Source: Deltaproteobacteria bacterium (GTDB lineage: Bacteria; Myxococcota_A; Polyangia; JAAYKL01). Taken from it: a stretch of DNA of 42,136 bases. Positions within the stretch are counted from its first letter, which is position 1, and each line of letters begins with the position of its first letter. Both the position numbers and the translations under genes were made by a program. Under the pieces are notes generated by a model. The model did no database searches and had not been told where the DNA came from. It saw only the letters and a list, made by a program, of their open reading frames with translations. The stretch is from the NCBI GenBank assembly GCA_030595125.1, contig JAUVDV010000049.1:1-42136 (forward strand), given 5' to 3'. This document shows, in pieces, positions 1 through 8,424 of the stretch.

Positions 1-2691
1 CACCTGGTTGTCTATCAATCCGCCAATGCCGGCCGCCACTTCGGCCGCCGATCCGTAAAGCTCGTCGTCCGTGCCGTTGCAGTTGTCGTCCTCTCCGTTG
101 CAAAGCTCAGCCGTGGGTAAAATTTCGCCCGCGCAATCGCCGGAAGCCCAGCCGGATCCGAGGTCCGCACCCCAATCGAAAACTCCCCCGCCGGTGTCCT
201 GACAGCTTTGTTGTCCGTGCTGGCACAGACCCAGAGTCGGACCGGTTCCACAACTCTGGAACAATCCCTCGTCGACCGTCCCGTTGCAGTTGTCATCCAG
301 GCTGTTGCAGGGAGCCACATCCTCTCCCACCGGCCCCTGTGGAGCCGAGCAGGTGGCGGTGATCGCGGTATTGCAACACTCGTAGCTCGCTCCACCCATG
401 CCGTCGTCGAGACATCGCCACTCGCCGTCGTCACACTCTCCGGTTCCCACCTGGCAAACGCCGGCGGTAAGTGGATCGGTTGGAACCAGCGCATCTTCAT
501 CAGTGTAACCGTCGCAGTCATTGTCGAGTAAATCGCACTGCTCCGATTGGGGAGTAATCTCGCCTTCGCATGTCGGCAACCACGCTGGTATTGTGAGGGT
601 CGCCGTCGCAGAATCGCAGTACTGTCGGCCTTCCTGGCAAAGACCCTCGTTAGGATCTCCTGTCGGCGCGCCGCCGCACAATATGTACAACCCCTCGTCC
701 GTGAGGCCGTCGCAGTCGTCATCCACGCCGTTGCAATCCTCGGTTCCCGCTCCTTCGAAGGGATTGCAAGTCTGTGTTGAGCCGCCGTCGCAGTTGTCGA
801 CGGTATGAGCACAAATTCCGAGCCCGCATGTTGTCGTGCCGAATCCTTCGTCGACGACATTGTCGCAATTGTTATCGAACCCGTCGCAAACCTCCGGGGT
901 CGGTGTGATTGAACCCACGCAAGTGTCCCACCCACCGCCGGATGTGTTGCACACCTGGGTTCCCTCCTGGCACTCACCGTAGTTGTTCGGAGGATCGCCG
1001 CCACATGTTTGCGAGAAGCCCTCATCGGTCAGACCGTCACAGTCCTCATCGATGCCGTTGCACAGCCCCACTGCGTCTTCTGTCGGATCAGGATCGATAG
1101 CTCCGAAACAGTAGGGGACTCCGAGGATCGTATCGCATTGCCAGATGCCCATCGAACAAGGTGGGGTGGAAGAAACACCGCACGGCAGTCCCATGAGCGG
1201 ATCGGTAGTGTTTACGCCATTGTCATCAACACCATCGCAGTCGTTATCGAGGCCGTCGCACAGCTCGGGCATTCCGTCATAGCCGCCGAGACACATGCGA
1301 CCGTCGAAGGTCCCGTCCGTGTCGCCGGTACCCACGCAAGTCCAGGTTCCAGAGTTGCATTCTCCGACGTCGGTCCCGCAGCTGGTCCCCAGGATGGGAT
1401 TCAGCGCGGCAACCCACCCGCCGACGGGGATCTCATCGGTCTGGCCGTCGCAGTTGTCGTCCTGTCCGTCGCAAACGTTCTCGCCTGGATCGTTGCAGTA
1501 GATTTGGCGGTCGTGATAATCGGTCAGATCCCATGATCCGGGCCCCGGGAAAGACATCGCCGGGTCGTCGATGGTTCCGTCGAAGATGCCCTGGCGGTCA
1601 CAATAGAAGAGGGCCTGATTCTCATCGACGTTCGTATCTTCCGGTCCGCAATCCCAGTTGTCGCCGTTGTCATCCGTGCAGTCGCAATCATTGTCGATGA
1701 AATCGCATTTCTCGATGAGGACAGACTCGCTCACGATCTGGTAGAGAATCGAAGTAAGTGATTCCTGGGAGTCGGCGGTGAAGGCGCTGCCCGGGTTCTC
1801 CGGATCGAAATGACCTCCACCGGCCCCCGCCATGTCGTTCAGTGTCGAAGAGCTGTACGCGAGCCCGATAACCCAGGTGTCGACCCCAAGGGTAGTGTAT
1901 AGATTTGCAACCTGCGGTACCGGGTCTCCGTAGCTGTACTGGCCATCTGTCAACACGATAACGGAGTATGGGCGACAGTCCGCATCCACGTCCGCCGCAA
2001 TGACGCTTGAAAGGTAGGTGTATGACGCCGCAATCACCTCACCGAGCGGCGTTCCTCCGTCGGCCCGAAGCTCCTGCTCCGTGAAGTCGTTCCACGGGCC
2101 TTGCCACGGGGAGGTGTCCGGGCTTCCGAGGCTCGACGATGAGTACTCGTGGTGGTCCATCCACATCACTACCTCGGCTCGATCGTTTTCCGTGTTCACA
2201 TCCCGCGCGTCCGGCAGCACTCCCGTCTGTTGTCCGAACCCGACAGCCAGCCAATCCCTCCTGTCGGTGAAATCCGTACCCGCCCCATTGTACCGTAACC
2301 GGTCAGCTGATGATGCGACCTGGTTGTAATCGTACCAATCGGCCAGCCAGCCGCCGGCCTGAGACGAGCTATACCACTGCGTGAACTTGGCCAGGGCGAA
2401 CTCGATCTCGCCCGTCGAGTAGAGCATCTGGGCCATGGCCTCCTTGGCCGCGTAAATACGCGACCCGCCGGTTCCCGGACAGCAGTGTCGTCCCCCGGTC
2501 CAGTCGTCGTAGCTTCCGTCCCCGTGGGTCTCTGCGCCAGTGAAGTTCCACGCCATGGATCCCGAGGTGTCGAATATGATCATTATTCTCGGCTTGATCG
2601 CCTGAGCGAAAAGCGATCCGGCGCACAGAAAAACCGTCAGCGAAATTGCTCCGAGCAATGTTGTGAGAACACCTTTGGATAGACGATGCAT
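1..2691 (-). CDS. Secreted VWA-domain protein with MopE-type metal-binding repeats (C-terminus cut by window edge)
   Basis: The frame stays open from an ATG at 2691 to the window edge (897 codons, no stop), so the C-terminus is missing. AGGAG lies just upstream of the ATG. A Sec signal peptide spans about residues 1-31. A VWA domain follows at once, with a DTSGS MIDAS motif at residues 41-45, a later GGTPLGE threonine segment and VLTDGQ. From about residue 325 the protein becomes a chain of Cys/Asp-rich units of the type CDGxDNDCDGxTDEG. I count nine in the window, matching the putative metal-binding motif family PF11617 named after MopE. Such proteins are usually exported and sit on or leave the cell surface; ligand and partner are unknown. 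No lipobox is evident, so it is probably secreted or anchored through the missing C-terminus. uvrA lies upstream on the same strand, but a 169-bp AT-rich gap with its own promoter-like site suggests separate transcription. Confidence 0.9.
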   Translation of the reverse strand, partial: MHRLSKGVLTTLLGAISLTVFLCAGSLFAQAIKPRIMIIFDTSGSMAWNFTGAETHGDGSYDDWTGGRHCCPGTGGSRIYAAKEAMAQMLYSTGEIEFALAKFTQWYSSSQAGGWLADWYDYNQVASSADRLRYNGAGTDFTDRRDWLAVGFGQQTGVLPDARDVNTENDRAEVVMWMDHHEYSSSSLGSPDTSPWQGPWNDFTEQELRADGGTPLGEVIAASYTYLSSVIAADVDADCRPYSVIVLTDGQYSYGDPVPQVANLYTTLGVDTWVIGLAYSSSTLNDMAGAGGGHFDPENPGSAFTADSQESLTSILYQIVSESVLIEKCDFIDNDCDCTDDNGDNWDCGPEDTNVDENQALFYCDRQGIFDGTIDDPAMSFPGPGSWDLTDYHDRQIYCNDPGENVCDGQDDNCDGQTDEIPVGGWVAALNPILGTSCGTDVGECNSGTWTCVGTGDTDGTFDGRMCLGGYDGMPELCDGLDNDCDGVDDNGVNTTDPLMGLPCGVSSTPPCSMGIWQCDTILGVPYCFGAIDPDPTEDAVGLCNGIDEDCDGLTDEGFSQTCGGDPPNNYGECQEGTQVCNTSGGGWDTCVGSITPTPEVCDGFDNNCDNVVDEGFGTTTCGLGICAHTVDNCDGGSTQTCNPFEGAGTEDCNGVDDDCDGLTDEGLYILCGGAPTGDPNEGLCQEGRQYCDSATATLTIPAWLPTCEGEITPQSEQCDLLDNDCDGYTDEDALVPTDPLTAGVCQVGTGECDDGEWRCLDDGMGGASYECCNTAITATCSAPQGPVGEDVAPCNSLDDNCNGTVDEGLFQSCGTGPTLGLCQHGQQSCQDTGGGVFDWGADLGSGWASGDCAGEILPTAELCNGEDDNCNGTDDELYGSAAEVAAGIGGLIDNQV

Positions 2692-2785
2692 GCTTATCTC
2701 CTTGGCTTACCCTTTGAAACTCGTAATTTTATACCCAGGACCGAAAAAAACGCACTCTGAATGTAAACAAAACAATTTTCTTATT

Positions 2786-2791
2786 ATTATA
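2786..2791 (-). promoter_or_regulatory. Putative -10 box for the VWA/MopE gene
   Basis: Read on the minus strand this is a perfect TATAAT, about 95 bp upstream of the ATG at 2691 in an AT-rich gap. The -35 position (about 2809-2814) reads AATCGC and is poor, so an activator or another sigma factor may be needed. Assigned from sequence alone. Confidence 0.4.
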
Positions 2792-2794
2792 GCT

Positions 2795-2810
2795 GCTTCT
2801 ACTTAGAAGC
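2795..2810. promoter_or_regulatory. Perfect inverted repeat in the promoter spacer (operator candidate)
   Basis: GCTTCTA-CT-TAGAAGC is a perfect 7-bp inverted repeat with a 2-bp centre. It lies immediately upstream of the TATAAT at 2786-2791, where the -10/-35 spacer of the VWA/MopE gene would be. That is a usual place for a repressor operator. The binding protein is unknown. Confidence 0.4.
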
Positions 2811-2860
2811 GATTGACACATCATCTTTCCGATTTTTTATTATGAAAATGAAAAGGGTGG

Positions 2861-5686
2861 TTATTTCAGGAATTGATCGAGGTAGTGTCCGGTGAGAGAT
2901 CGTTTGGTGAGAGCCAGCTTCTCCGGTGTGCCGCACGCGACGATCTTACCCCCTCGCTCTCCCCCGCCAGGGCCGAGATCTATTACCCAATCGGCGCATT
3001 TCACCACATCGAGATTGTGCTCGATAACAACCACCGTATTTCCCTGATCCACAAGCCTGTGCAGCACCTCGAGGAGCTTCTTCGTATCGTCGAAATGCAG
3101 CCCGGTCGTCGGCTCGTCCAGCACGTAGAAGGTCTTGCCCGTATCTCGTTTGGCCAGCTCTCTCGATAACTTGATCCGCTGCGCCTCTCCACCGGAGAGG
3201 GTGGTGGCAGGTTGCCCGATCCTGACGTAGCCCATTCCAACGTCCTCAAGTGTTTTGAGAATCTTCGCCAGTCGACGGTGGGTGGAAAACATTTCCAGCG
3301 TTTCGGATACCGTGAGATCCAGGATCTCCTTGATGTTGCGGCTCTTGTACCGCACACGGAGCGTGGCGTCGTTGTACCTCCGGGATCCGCACGCCTCGCA
3401 CTGCACGTACACATCAGCGAGAAAATGCATCTCCACCTTGACCATCCCGGCGCCGCCGCAAGCCTCACATCGCCCGCCCCGAACATTGAAGCTGAACCTC
3501 CCGGGATCGTAGCCGAAGGCCCGGGCCTCCGGTGTCATGGACATCACCTTGCGGATCTCATCGAAGGCCTTGGTGTAGGTGGCGGGGTTGGAACGCGGCG
3601 TACGTCCGATGGGTTTCTGGTCAATGTGAATCACCTTGTCCAGCTGCTCGACACCCGTAAGTTCGCGATACGGCCCCGGCTGAACCATGGCGCGGTGAAG
3701 CTTCCTTTGCAGCGCGGGCAGGAGGGTCATTGAGAGGGCCGAGCTTTTTCCCGCCCCGGAAACACCCGTGAAGACCACGAACTCGCCCAGGGGGATCTTG
3801 ATATTGATATCCTTGAGGTTGTTCAGCGTGGCGCCCTTCAGCTCGATCCAGCCTCGTGGTTTGCGCCGTTCCTGGGGTATGGGAATTTCCGCAGAGCCAC
3901 TGAGATAGGAGCCCGTGATGGATTGTGCGCAGCGAGCGATTTTGGCCGGTGTCCCCTGGCAAACGACCAGGCCGCCATTGGGACCGGCTCCCGGCCCGAA
4001 ATCCACCACGTGGTTTGCGCGCTCGATGGTGCCCCTGTCATGTTCCACGACGATCACCGTGTTGCCGAGGTCCCGCAGTACCTCCAGGGCGTCGAGCAAC
4101 TTCTGTCCATCCCCCGGGTGCAGCCCGATGGACGGTTCGTCGAGCACGTACAACACCCCTGACAGCTCCGATCCCAGCTGGCTCGCCAGGCGTATGCGCT
4201 GTGCCTCGCCGCCGGATAGGCTCGGACCCAGTCGATCGAGGCTGAGATACGACAACCCGACATTCGTCAGGAAATCGAGTCGCGCGCGGATTTCCTTGAG
4301 CAGTTCCTGCGCGACGACCTTGCGCGCACCCTTCAGGCGGAGTCCGTCAAACCATTTCGCCGTGTCCTGCACGCTCATTGACGTGACCTCATTGATCGGC
4401 GTGCCACCCACCAGCACGGACCTGGACTGTGGCCGAAGCCGGGTGCCGTCACAATCGCTGCATGGGACGTTGGACAGGAACCGCTGGTAGTATTCCCGCA
4501 TCCTTGGTGAGGTTGTCTGCTGGAGGCGGCGCATCAAGGTGTTTGAAACGCCCTCGAACTGCATGGAGTGACGGAAATCGGTCTTGGTAGTGCTCCAGTG
4601 AACCTTGATCTCCTTGTTTCCCGAGCCGTAGAGAACCAGGTCGCGCACTCGTGAGGGCAACTTCTTCCACGGCGTTTCGAGATCCACGCCCATGTCCCGT
4701 TCGAGGGCCTCGAAGATCCTCGCGTTCCAGCCTTGATCACGCTGGATCTGGCTCGCAAACGGAACGACGGCGCCTTCCCATATGGACAGATTCTTGTCGG
4801 GAACGACCAGGTTCGGATCCATTTCCAGCCTCGTGCCGAGACCGTTGCATGATTCGCACGCGCCCAGAGGCGTATTGAACGAGAACGATTGCGGAGATAG
4901 CTCGGGAAAACCGACGCCGCAATCCGCGCAGTGTCGTTTGGAAGAAAACCGCCGCTCGCCGTCGCCCTCGACCGCCACAATGATCTCTCCGCCGGATTCA
5001 CGAAGGGCCGTCTCCACCGAATCCGCCAGCCGCGAAATATCGGTCTTGCCCATTACGAACCGATCGACGATGAGCTCCAGGTTGTGCTTCCTGTTTTTGG
5101 CCAGTTTGGGAAACGCCTCGTCGAGTCTTCGCTCCTTGCCGTCAACCCGGATCCTGACGAACCCGCGCTCTTTTGATCTTTCGAAGACCTCCCTGTGCGT
5201 GCCCTTCCGGTTGCTGACCAGTGGGGCCAGCAAGCTCGCCCGGACTCCTCCCTTGAACTGGTTGATCTCATCCACGAGCTGCTGTGAGGTGAACGCGGCC
5301 ACCTCCCTTCCGCAGAGGTGACAGTGCTGTACTCCGGCGCGGGCCCAGAGCACTCGCATGTAATCATACACCTCTGTAATGGTCCCCACGGTGGAGCGCG
5401 GGTTGGCTGAGGCCGCCTTTTGCTCGATGGCGATGGTCGGTGACAGCCCGCTGATCTTGTCGTAGCGCGGTTTTTCGAGTTGTCCGAGAAACTGTCTTGC
5501 GTAGGACGACAGGGACTCGACGTAGCGACGCTGTCCCTCGGCGTAAAGCGTATCGAACGCGAGGGACGATTTTCCCGAGCCGGAGACACCGGTGAACACG
5601 ATGAGCCGGTTCTTGGGGATACTCAACTCCTCGATCCTGAGGTTGTGCTCCCTCGCACCCTTGATGTAGATGCTCTCCCTCTTCAT
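2861..5686 (-). CDS. uvrA: Excinuclease ABC subunit UvrA
   Basis: UvrA is the damage-recognition ATPase of nucleotide excision repair; it loads UvrB on DNA lesions in the cytoplasm. The protein is about 941 residues, the usual length. It has two ABC modules: a first Walker A (GVSGSGKSS, about residue 35), a first signature LSGGEAQRIRLASQLG, a second Walker A (GVSGAGKSSA) and a second LSGGEAQRIKLSRELA. Each is followed by a VLDEP Walker B. Zinc-site cysteines are visible as CHLC, the CADC...CESC pair and the CEACGG...CEACGS pair. I chose the ATG at 5686 (MKRESIYIKGAREHNL), which aligns with family N-termini. A TTG at 5695 would add three residues and overlap the upstream stop. The upstream DUF6178 gene ends 5 bp before this ATG, so the two are probably co-transcribed and translationally coupled. 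Confidence 0.98.
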   Translation of the reverse strand: MKRESIYIKGAREHNLRIEELSIPKNRLIVFTGVSGSGKSSLAFDTLYAEGQRRYVESLSSYARQFLGQLEKPRYDKISGLSPTIAIEQKAASANPRSTVGTITEVYDYMRVLWARAGVQHCHLCGREVAAFTSQQLVDEINQFKGGVRASLLAPLVSNRKGTHREVFERSKERGFVRIRVDGKERRLDEAFPKLAKNRKHNLELIVDRFVMGKTDISRLADSVETALRESGGEIIVAVEGDGERRFSSKRHCADCGVGFPELSPQSFSFNTPLGACESCNGLGTRLEMDPNLVVPDKNLSIWEGAVVPFASQIQRDQGWNARIFEALERDMGVDLETPWKKLPSRVRDLVLYGSGNKEIKVHWSTTKTDFRHSMQFEGVSNTLMRRLQQTTSPRMREYYQRFLSNVPCSDCDGTRLRPQSRSVLVGGTPINEVTSMSVQDTAKWFDGLRLKGARKVVAQELLKEIRARLDFLTNVGLSYLSLDRLGPSLSGGEAQRIRLASQLGSELSGVLYVLDEPSIGLHPGDGQKLLDALEVLRDLGNTVIVVEHDRGTIERANHVVDFGPGAGPNGGLVVCQGTPAKIARCAQSITGSYLSGSAEIPIPQERRKPRGWIELKGATLNNLKDINIKIPLGEFVVFTGVSGAGKSSALSMTLLPALQRKLHRAMVQPGPYRELTGVEQLDKVIHIDQKPIGRTPRSNPATYTKAFDEIRKVMSMTPEARAFGYDPGRFSFNVRGGRCEACGGAGMVKVEMHFLADVYVQCEACGSRRYNDATLRVRYKSRNIKEILDLTVSETLEMFSTHRRLAKILKTLEDVGMGYVRIGQPATTLSGGEAQRIKLSRELAKRDTGKTFYVLDEPTTGLHFDDTKKLLEVLHRLVDQGNTVVVIEHNLDVVKCADWVIDLGPGGGERGGKIVACGTPEKLALTKRSLTGHYLDQFLK

Positions 5687-5691
5687 GGTGC

Positions 5692-7395
5692 TCAATCCAC
5701 GAGAATTGTCGATGGATCGCCGGACGCTATTCTGGCCCGTCCAAGGTGGATGAGTCTCAAGATAAGACGCCGCAGAGGATCGCGCTCCAGCGCCGGATGA
5801 AGCGGACCGTCAGCGCTCACTTGCATGGCAAGACTCAGGTCCGAAACCGCGTTGAGGATCAGGTCTTCTTCGTCGCTGTTGAGCACGCGATCCCCGAAAG
5901 CAGCGGCTTCAGCGGGTGTCACGGGAGCCGCGCCGGGATCCTTTCCACTTGCCACATTGGCAAGCGCAGTCATCACCAGGGTGCTTCCACATATTTCCCC
6001 GCGATCATCGACGGCGTACGGATCCCAGCCGAGTTTGTCACAGGCGAGATCGGCCAGCTGCTCAGCCTCCTCGAGCAGATCTTCGGCGCGGCCGAGTTGC
6101 GCAGGATCCGCAAAGGCGACAAGCTCACCGGGAAGCGGATCCATGGGTGTCGGTGAGAGATCGCGTCCCTCGTCCAGCGGAGGCCACCGTCCGGGAATGT
6201 CGAGGGAGAGGGATTGCAGAATCACGTCCAGCGGGGGATCCATACGCAACCCCTGCGCCGTTGTTGTATCGAGCCGCTTGTCCGCAAGCACCTTCCTCGC
6301 GCGCTGTCGCAACGGAATCAACATTCCCATTCCGGCCTGGAGTATTGTTGCGGGCGCCAGGTAGGCGAGGGCCTTTGCGCCCATCGCGACGTTGTCCCCT
6401 GTCACCATCCGAAGGCCCAGGGCGAGGATGTCCCTTGCCCATCGCGCGCAGCGCGCCACCGCCTCCGTGTCGCCCAGATCACAACGAGTGCCCGTCAGAA
6501 ACATGCTTGTCATGGCGCCGAGGTCCGCGCCGAGCCGCTCGGATTTCGTCTGAAACACCGGATCGTCGGACTGCTGGAGAAATTCAAGCGCATGCTCCAG
6601 AAGGTCGTTGCCGGCGGTATTTTCCGACACGATGGCCGACGTCTGGAAATCCGGGGTGGTGAGGTACTGCGGGTCCGTGGCGCAAGCCAACATTTGTTTG
6701 ACCTGTTGGGGATCTCTGGGGCTCAGAATTGCGAGTCCGTCCTCCAGAGTGCCGAACCCGAGATCCGCCAATCTTCCGCCGCGCCACTTGAACGCCGTCT
6801 CCTGCAGATCGGACGGAAGATCGTGTCGGATGCACTCCAGCTCGGCCTGGTACTCCTCGAACGGCTTGTTGATCAAACCCGCCACGATCTGCCTTATCAT
6901 ATCCGGCACACCGTCCGGGTCCGGTATCTCGATGAAATAATAATTGTCGGGACACGCAATCAGATCGGACCCCTCTGCCGCGGGAACCTCGTCGTCCTTG
7001 TCTTCTCTCAAATGAACCACAACGTGCCGCTTGAGAAGAAGGGTTTTTAGCTCGTCTCCGAGTTTGTCGTAGGCTGCCTGCGCTCCTTCGAGCCCGGTCG
7101 ACACAAGAGGCCTTATGAACTCCTCGATGGCGTTCAGATCGGGGATGTCCCCTTTCCAGCAGGCGAGATCTACAACACCCTCGACCTGGTCCTTTCGGGC
7201 CATGGTCAGAAGATCAGCCCTCTGTTCGTCGTCTGCCTCTGCGTGCAGAATCAGGAAATCGTGGGGGGCGAGATTGTCCACTATCGCCAACGGATCGTCC
7301 GCGTTGCGCAACCTCTTGAGGAACGCGCCCGCCCCCTCCGGGGATCCGGGCATTTCAATCAGGTTTGTGGTTTTACTCTTTTTCATCGGGGGCAT
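5692..7395 (-). CDS. DUF6178 family protein
   Basis: A 567-residue cytoplasmic-looking protein without signal peptide or membrane segments. Segments such as AFLKRLRNADDP, LLLKRHVVVHLRED, FKWRGGRLADLGF and ALEFLQQSDDP match my memory of DUF6178, a family of about 550 residues found mostly in deltaproteobacterial lineages and lacking a known function. It is rich in Leu, Asp and Ala and probably all-helical. A second in-frame ATG lies at 7386; the first (7395) has a GGTGA 12 nt upstream and is kept. The stop (5692-5694) abuts uvrA, so a link with DNA repair is a fair guess from context only. A perfect palindrome 73 bp upstream may control both genes. Family assignment is from motif recognition, not a profile search. 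Confidence 0.85.
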   Translation of the reverse strand: MPPMKKSKTTNLIEMPGSPEGAGAFLKRLRNADDPLAIVDNLAPHDFLILHAEADDEQRADLLTMARKDQVEGVVDLACWKGDIPDLNAIEEFIRPLVSTGLEGAQAAYDKLGDELKTLLLKRHVVVHLREDKDDEVPAAEGSDLIACPDNYYFIEIPDPDGVPDMIRQIVAGLINKPFEEYQAELECIRHDLPSDLQETAFKWRGGRLADLGFGTLEDGLAILSPRDPQQVKQMLACATDPQYLTTPDFQTSAIVSENTAGNDLLEHALEFLQQSDDPVFQTKSERLGADLGAMTSMFLTGTRCDLGDTEAVARCARWARDILALGLRMVTGDNVAMGAKALAYLAPATILQAGMGMLIPLRQRARKVLADKRLDTTTAQGLRMDPPLDVILQSLSLDIPGRWPPLDEGRDLSPTPMDPLPGELVAFADPAQLGRAEDLLEEAEQLADLACDKLGWDPYAVDDRGEICGSTLVMTALANVASGKDPGAAPVTPAEAAAFGDRVLNSDEEDLILNAVSDLSLAMQVSADGPLHPALERDPLRRLILRLIHLGRARIASGDPSTILVD

Positions 7396-7466
7396 TGTAC
7401 AGATCTTTCACCGGCGCACCATCATTGCTTTCAGAGGGTTCGCCAGGGGAGATTGGGAGGGGGTGC

Positions 7467-8363
7467 TTACTGTACAGTATTGACGTCGTCGAGCTTGAGA
7501 GGCTCGAGGAGCACGTCGTCCGCAGTGCCGGAGAGGTCGTTGTCGGTGACTCCGTTGTCGGTGACCGAAGACGATCGCACCCAGCCTCTGGTATCGGTGA
7601 GTTCAACCCCGACCACGGGAACTACACGGGGAGTGTCGCTTACCAGGGCGATTCGATTGCGCTGAACCAGGTTTCCCTCCACGAGTCCGCCGCGTCTCTT
7701 GCCCCGATTGTCAGACACCAGGAGTATCCCCGCCGCATTGTAGCCGCCCCTGTCATCGGGATCGACGTACACCGTGCCGGTGATCTCGTTGTTGGCGATC
7801 AGGTTCTCGAACGCGTCGTCACCGGAGTACGAGCCCACCACAATGCCGATTCCTCCGCCGTTGATAGCTTCGAGGTCGACAATCTTGTTGAACTGAACAT
7901 CCCAATCGTCGGCGTGCCACATGGTGATGGCCTGCACCGCGTTTTCCATTGTGCAGTTTTGAACCGTCACGCTGCTCACCACCGCGCTCCACTGGCTCGC
8001 GAAGACGGGGAAATCGACTCCCTGAAAAACAAAGTCGAAAATCTTTGCGTCGCTACCGTTTTCGGCCTTTTTTCCGCGAAACAGGAAACCGGCGCTCAAA
8101 TCCCGACCGCGCCAGGGCCTGGGTCCGTTGGTGATGTACGTGCGTCCCGAGCCCCTGAGGGTCACGGACTTGGTAATGCGCGCTCCATAAAAGTATCCCG
8201 GCCCGACCTCAATTTCATCACCGTCTACGACATCCGCGCTGTTGATGGCCTTCTGAATGGTCGCAAAATCTCCGGGCACGCTCCAGGTTTCCGCCAGGCT
8301 CACTCCGGGAATGGCCAGCACAAAAACCGCGATCAGCGCCATTGTCAGTTTCCTTGCAATCAT
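7467..8363 (-). CDS. Secreted right-handed beta-helix repeat protein
   Basis: 298 residues with a clear Sec signal peptide (MIARKLTMALIAVFVLAIPG...SLA, cleavage about residue 24). The mature part opens with WSVPGDFATIQKAINSA and then DGDEIEVGPGYF, the typical opening of pectate-lyase-like parallel beta-helix proteins. Later come regularly spaced coil motifs (VTVQNCTMENA, LIANNEITGTVYV, GLVEGNLVQRNRI, SSSVTDNGVTDNDLSG). No catalytic residues can be assigned; such folds are carbohydrate-active or structural. There is no lipobox, so it is probably periplasmic or secreted. AGAG lies just upstream of the ATG. The TonB-like gene ends 61 bp upstream on the same strand. Fold assignment is firm; function is unknown. 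Confidence 0.85.
   Translation of the reverse strand: MIARKLTMALIAVFVLAIPGVSLAETWSVPGDFATIQKAINSADVVDGDEIEVGPGYFYGARITKSVTLRGSGRTYITNGPRPWRGRDLSAGFLFRGKKAENGSDAKIFDFVFQGVDFPVFASQWSAVVSSVTVQNCTMENAVQAITMWHADDWDVQFNKIVDLEAINGGGIGIVVGSYSGDDAFENLIANNEITGTVYVDPDDRGGYNAAGILLVSDNRGKRRGGLVEGNLVQRNRIALVSDTPRVVPVVGVELTDTRGWVRSSSVTDNGVTDNDLSGTADDVLLEPLKLDDVNTVQ
7468..7479. promoter_or_regulatory. 12-bp perfect palindrome upstream of DUF6178-uvrA
   Basis: TACTGTACAGTA is a perfect palindrome overlapping the stop codon of the beta-helix gene and 73 bp upstream of the DUF6178 start. The half-sites TACTG/CAGTA are those of the E. coli LexA box, but the central spacer is 2 bp instead of 10. It is therefore not a canonical LexA site. 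It may be a regulator site for DUF6178-uvrA or chance. Confidence 0.3.
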
Positions 8364-8382
8364 ATCGAAGCCTCTCTTTACC

Positions 8383-8396
8383 GGTCGTCGGCGACC
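8383..8396. repeat. Short hairpin in the 5' region of the beta-helix gene
   Basis: GGTCG-TCGG-CGACC forms a 5-bp stem with a four-base loop between the stop of the TonB-like gene and the start of the beta-helix gene. No T-tract follows, so it is not a standard terminator; an mRNA processing or attenuation role is possible. It may be chance. Confidence 0.25.
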
Positions 8397-8424
8397 AACG
8401 ATATCCTAGCACGTTATTTCGAAC

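Noticed and set aside
15-1536. Long open frames on both strands over the MopE repeats
   Set aside because: They overlap the continuous 897-codon frame with signal peptide, VWA and nine MopE units, and give Arg/Thr- or Val/Ala-biased products with no recognisable domain.
2813-2846. Plus-strand TTGACA with a TATTAT downstream, pointing into the uvrA 3' end
   Set aside because: The spacing is about 19 bp and no plus-strand gene follows; an antisense transcript cannot be supported.
7468-7479. Canonical LexA box
   Set aside because: The half-sites match but the spacer is 8 bp too short for the E. coli type; kept only as an unassigned palindrome.
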